This document shows positions 63,957 to 64,000 of a stretch of DNA of 64,000 nucleotides, piece by piece; the first letter of the stretch is position 1; the number at the start of each line of letters is the position of its first letter. The stretch is taken from assembly GCA_002427815.1 (NCBI GenBank), contig DIZF01000029.1, forward strand, positions 63,745-127,744. The letters are read 5' to 3'. This stretch comes from Ramlibacter tataouinensis. Lineage in GTDB: Bacteria > Pseudomonadota > Gammaproteobacteria > Burkholderiales > Burkholderiaceae_C. The position numbers and the translations under genes are program-made. Below the pieces are notes generated by a model. The model had not been told where the DNA came from and did not search any database. It saw only the letters and a program-made list of their open reading frames with translations.

Positions 63957-64000
63957 GGTTGGCCGCCTCGGTTCAGTATCGAGTAGGGTGAGGGGTTACC

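Overview
The window reads as chromosome of a high-GC betaproteobacterium of the order Burkholderiales, most likely a Comamonadaceae-type organism. That placement is an inference from gene content and gene order: a narXL-narK1K2-narGHJI cluster, tig-clpP-clpX-lon, hpnCDE beside hemH, a small Trp-rich membrane protein, aapJQMP, a tripartite tricarboxylate (Tct) transporter and a 22-bp extragenic-type palindrome. No insertion sequence, prophage or CRISPR array is visible, and the coding style is uniform.

Bases 1-20692 form an anaerobic-respiration block. The 5' part of a CcoI/FixI-like copper ATPase (minus strand, cut by the window edge) diverges from two universal stress proteins across a well-placed FNR box. 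Then follow, all on the plus strand, the nitrate sensor-regulator pair NarX-NarL, two NarK-type transporters, the membrane nitrate reductase NarGHJI and a Cys-rich parvulin. After a 321-base gap with a second FNR-like box comes a compact module: a long nitronate-monooxygenase-like protein with an extra Cys cluster, a cobalamin-dependent (class II, oxygen-independent) ribonucleotide reductase, a nitroreductase and a hemerythrin-domain protein. The joint picture is nitrate respiration plus the DNA-precursor synthesis and nitrogen-stress handling it needs.

Bases 20702-29790 hold mainly central and lipid metabolism: an acyl-CoA dehydrogenase and a GT4 glycosyltransferase, the malonate operon matR-matA-matB with an inverted-repeat operator, lgt and ilvD. 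Bases 29841-37803 hold a small Trp-rich protein, a cytochrome c, acs (whose 3' end is duplicated as a 60-bp direct repeat), divergent class II and class I fumarases, a decayed UMF1-type MFS gene and a conserved hypothetical.

Bases 38012-45113 carry a small Cys4 protein, tRNA-Leu(TAA), tRNA-Cys, tRNA-Gly, then (minus strand) the proteostasis set tRNA-Leu(TAG)-tig-clpP-clpX-lon, with sigma-32-like promoters in front of clpP and lon. Bases 45313-50118 hold hpnCDE (squalene for hopanoids), a HAD hydrolase and hemH.

Bases 50099-63956 are a long minus-strand transport region. From upstream to downstream it runs tctB-tctA, aapJ-aapQ-aapM-aapP (polar amino acids), a PAS-AAA+-Fis sigma-54 activator, then a branched-chain-type ABC transporter (substrate-binding protein, LivG, LivF, LivH, LivM) and an alpha/beta hydrolase. 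A close match to a sigma-54 promoter lies exactly between the activator and the substrate-binding gene, which suggests that the activator controls the liv-type operon.
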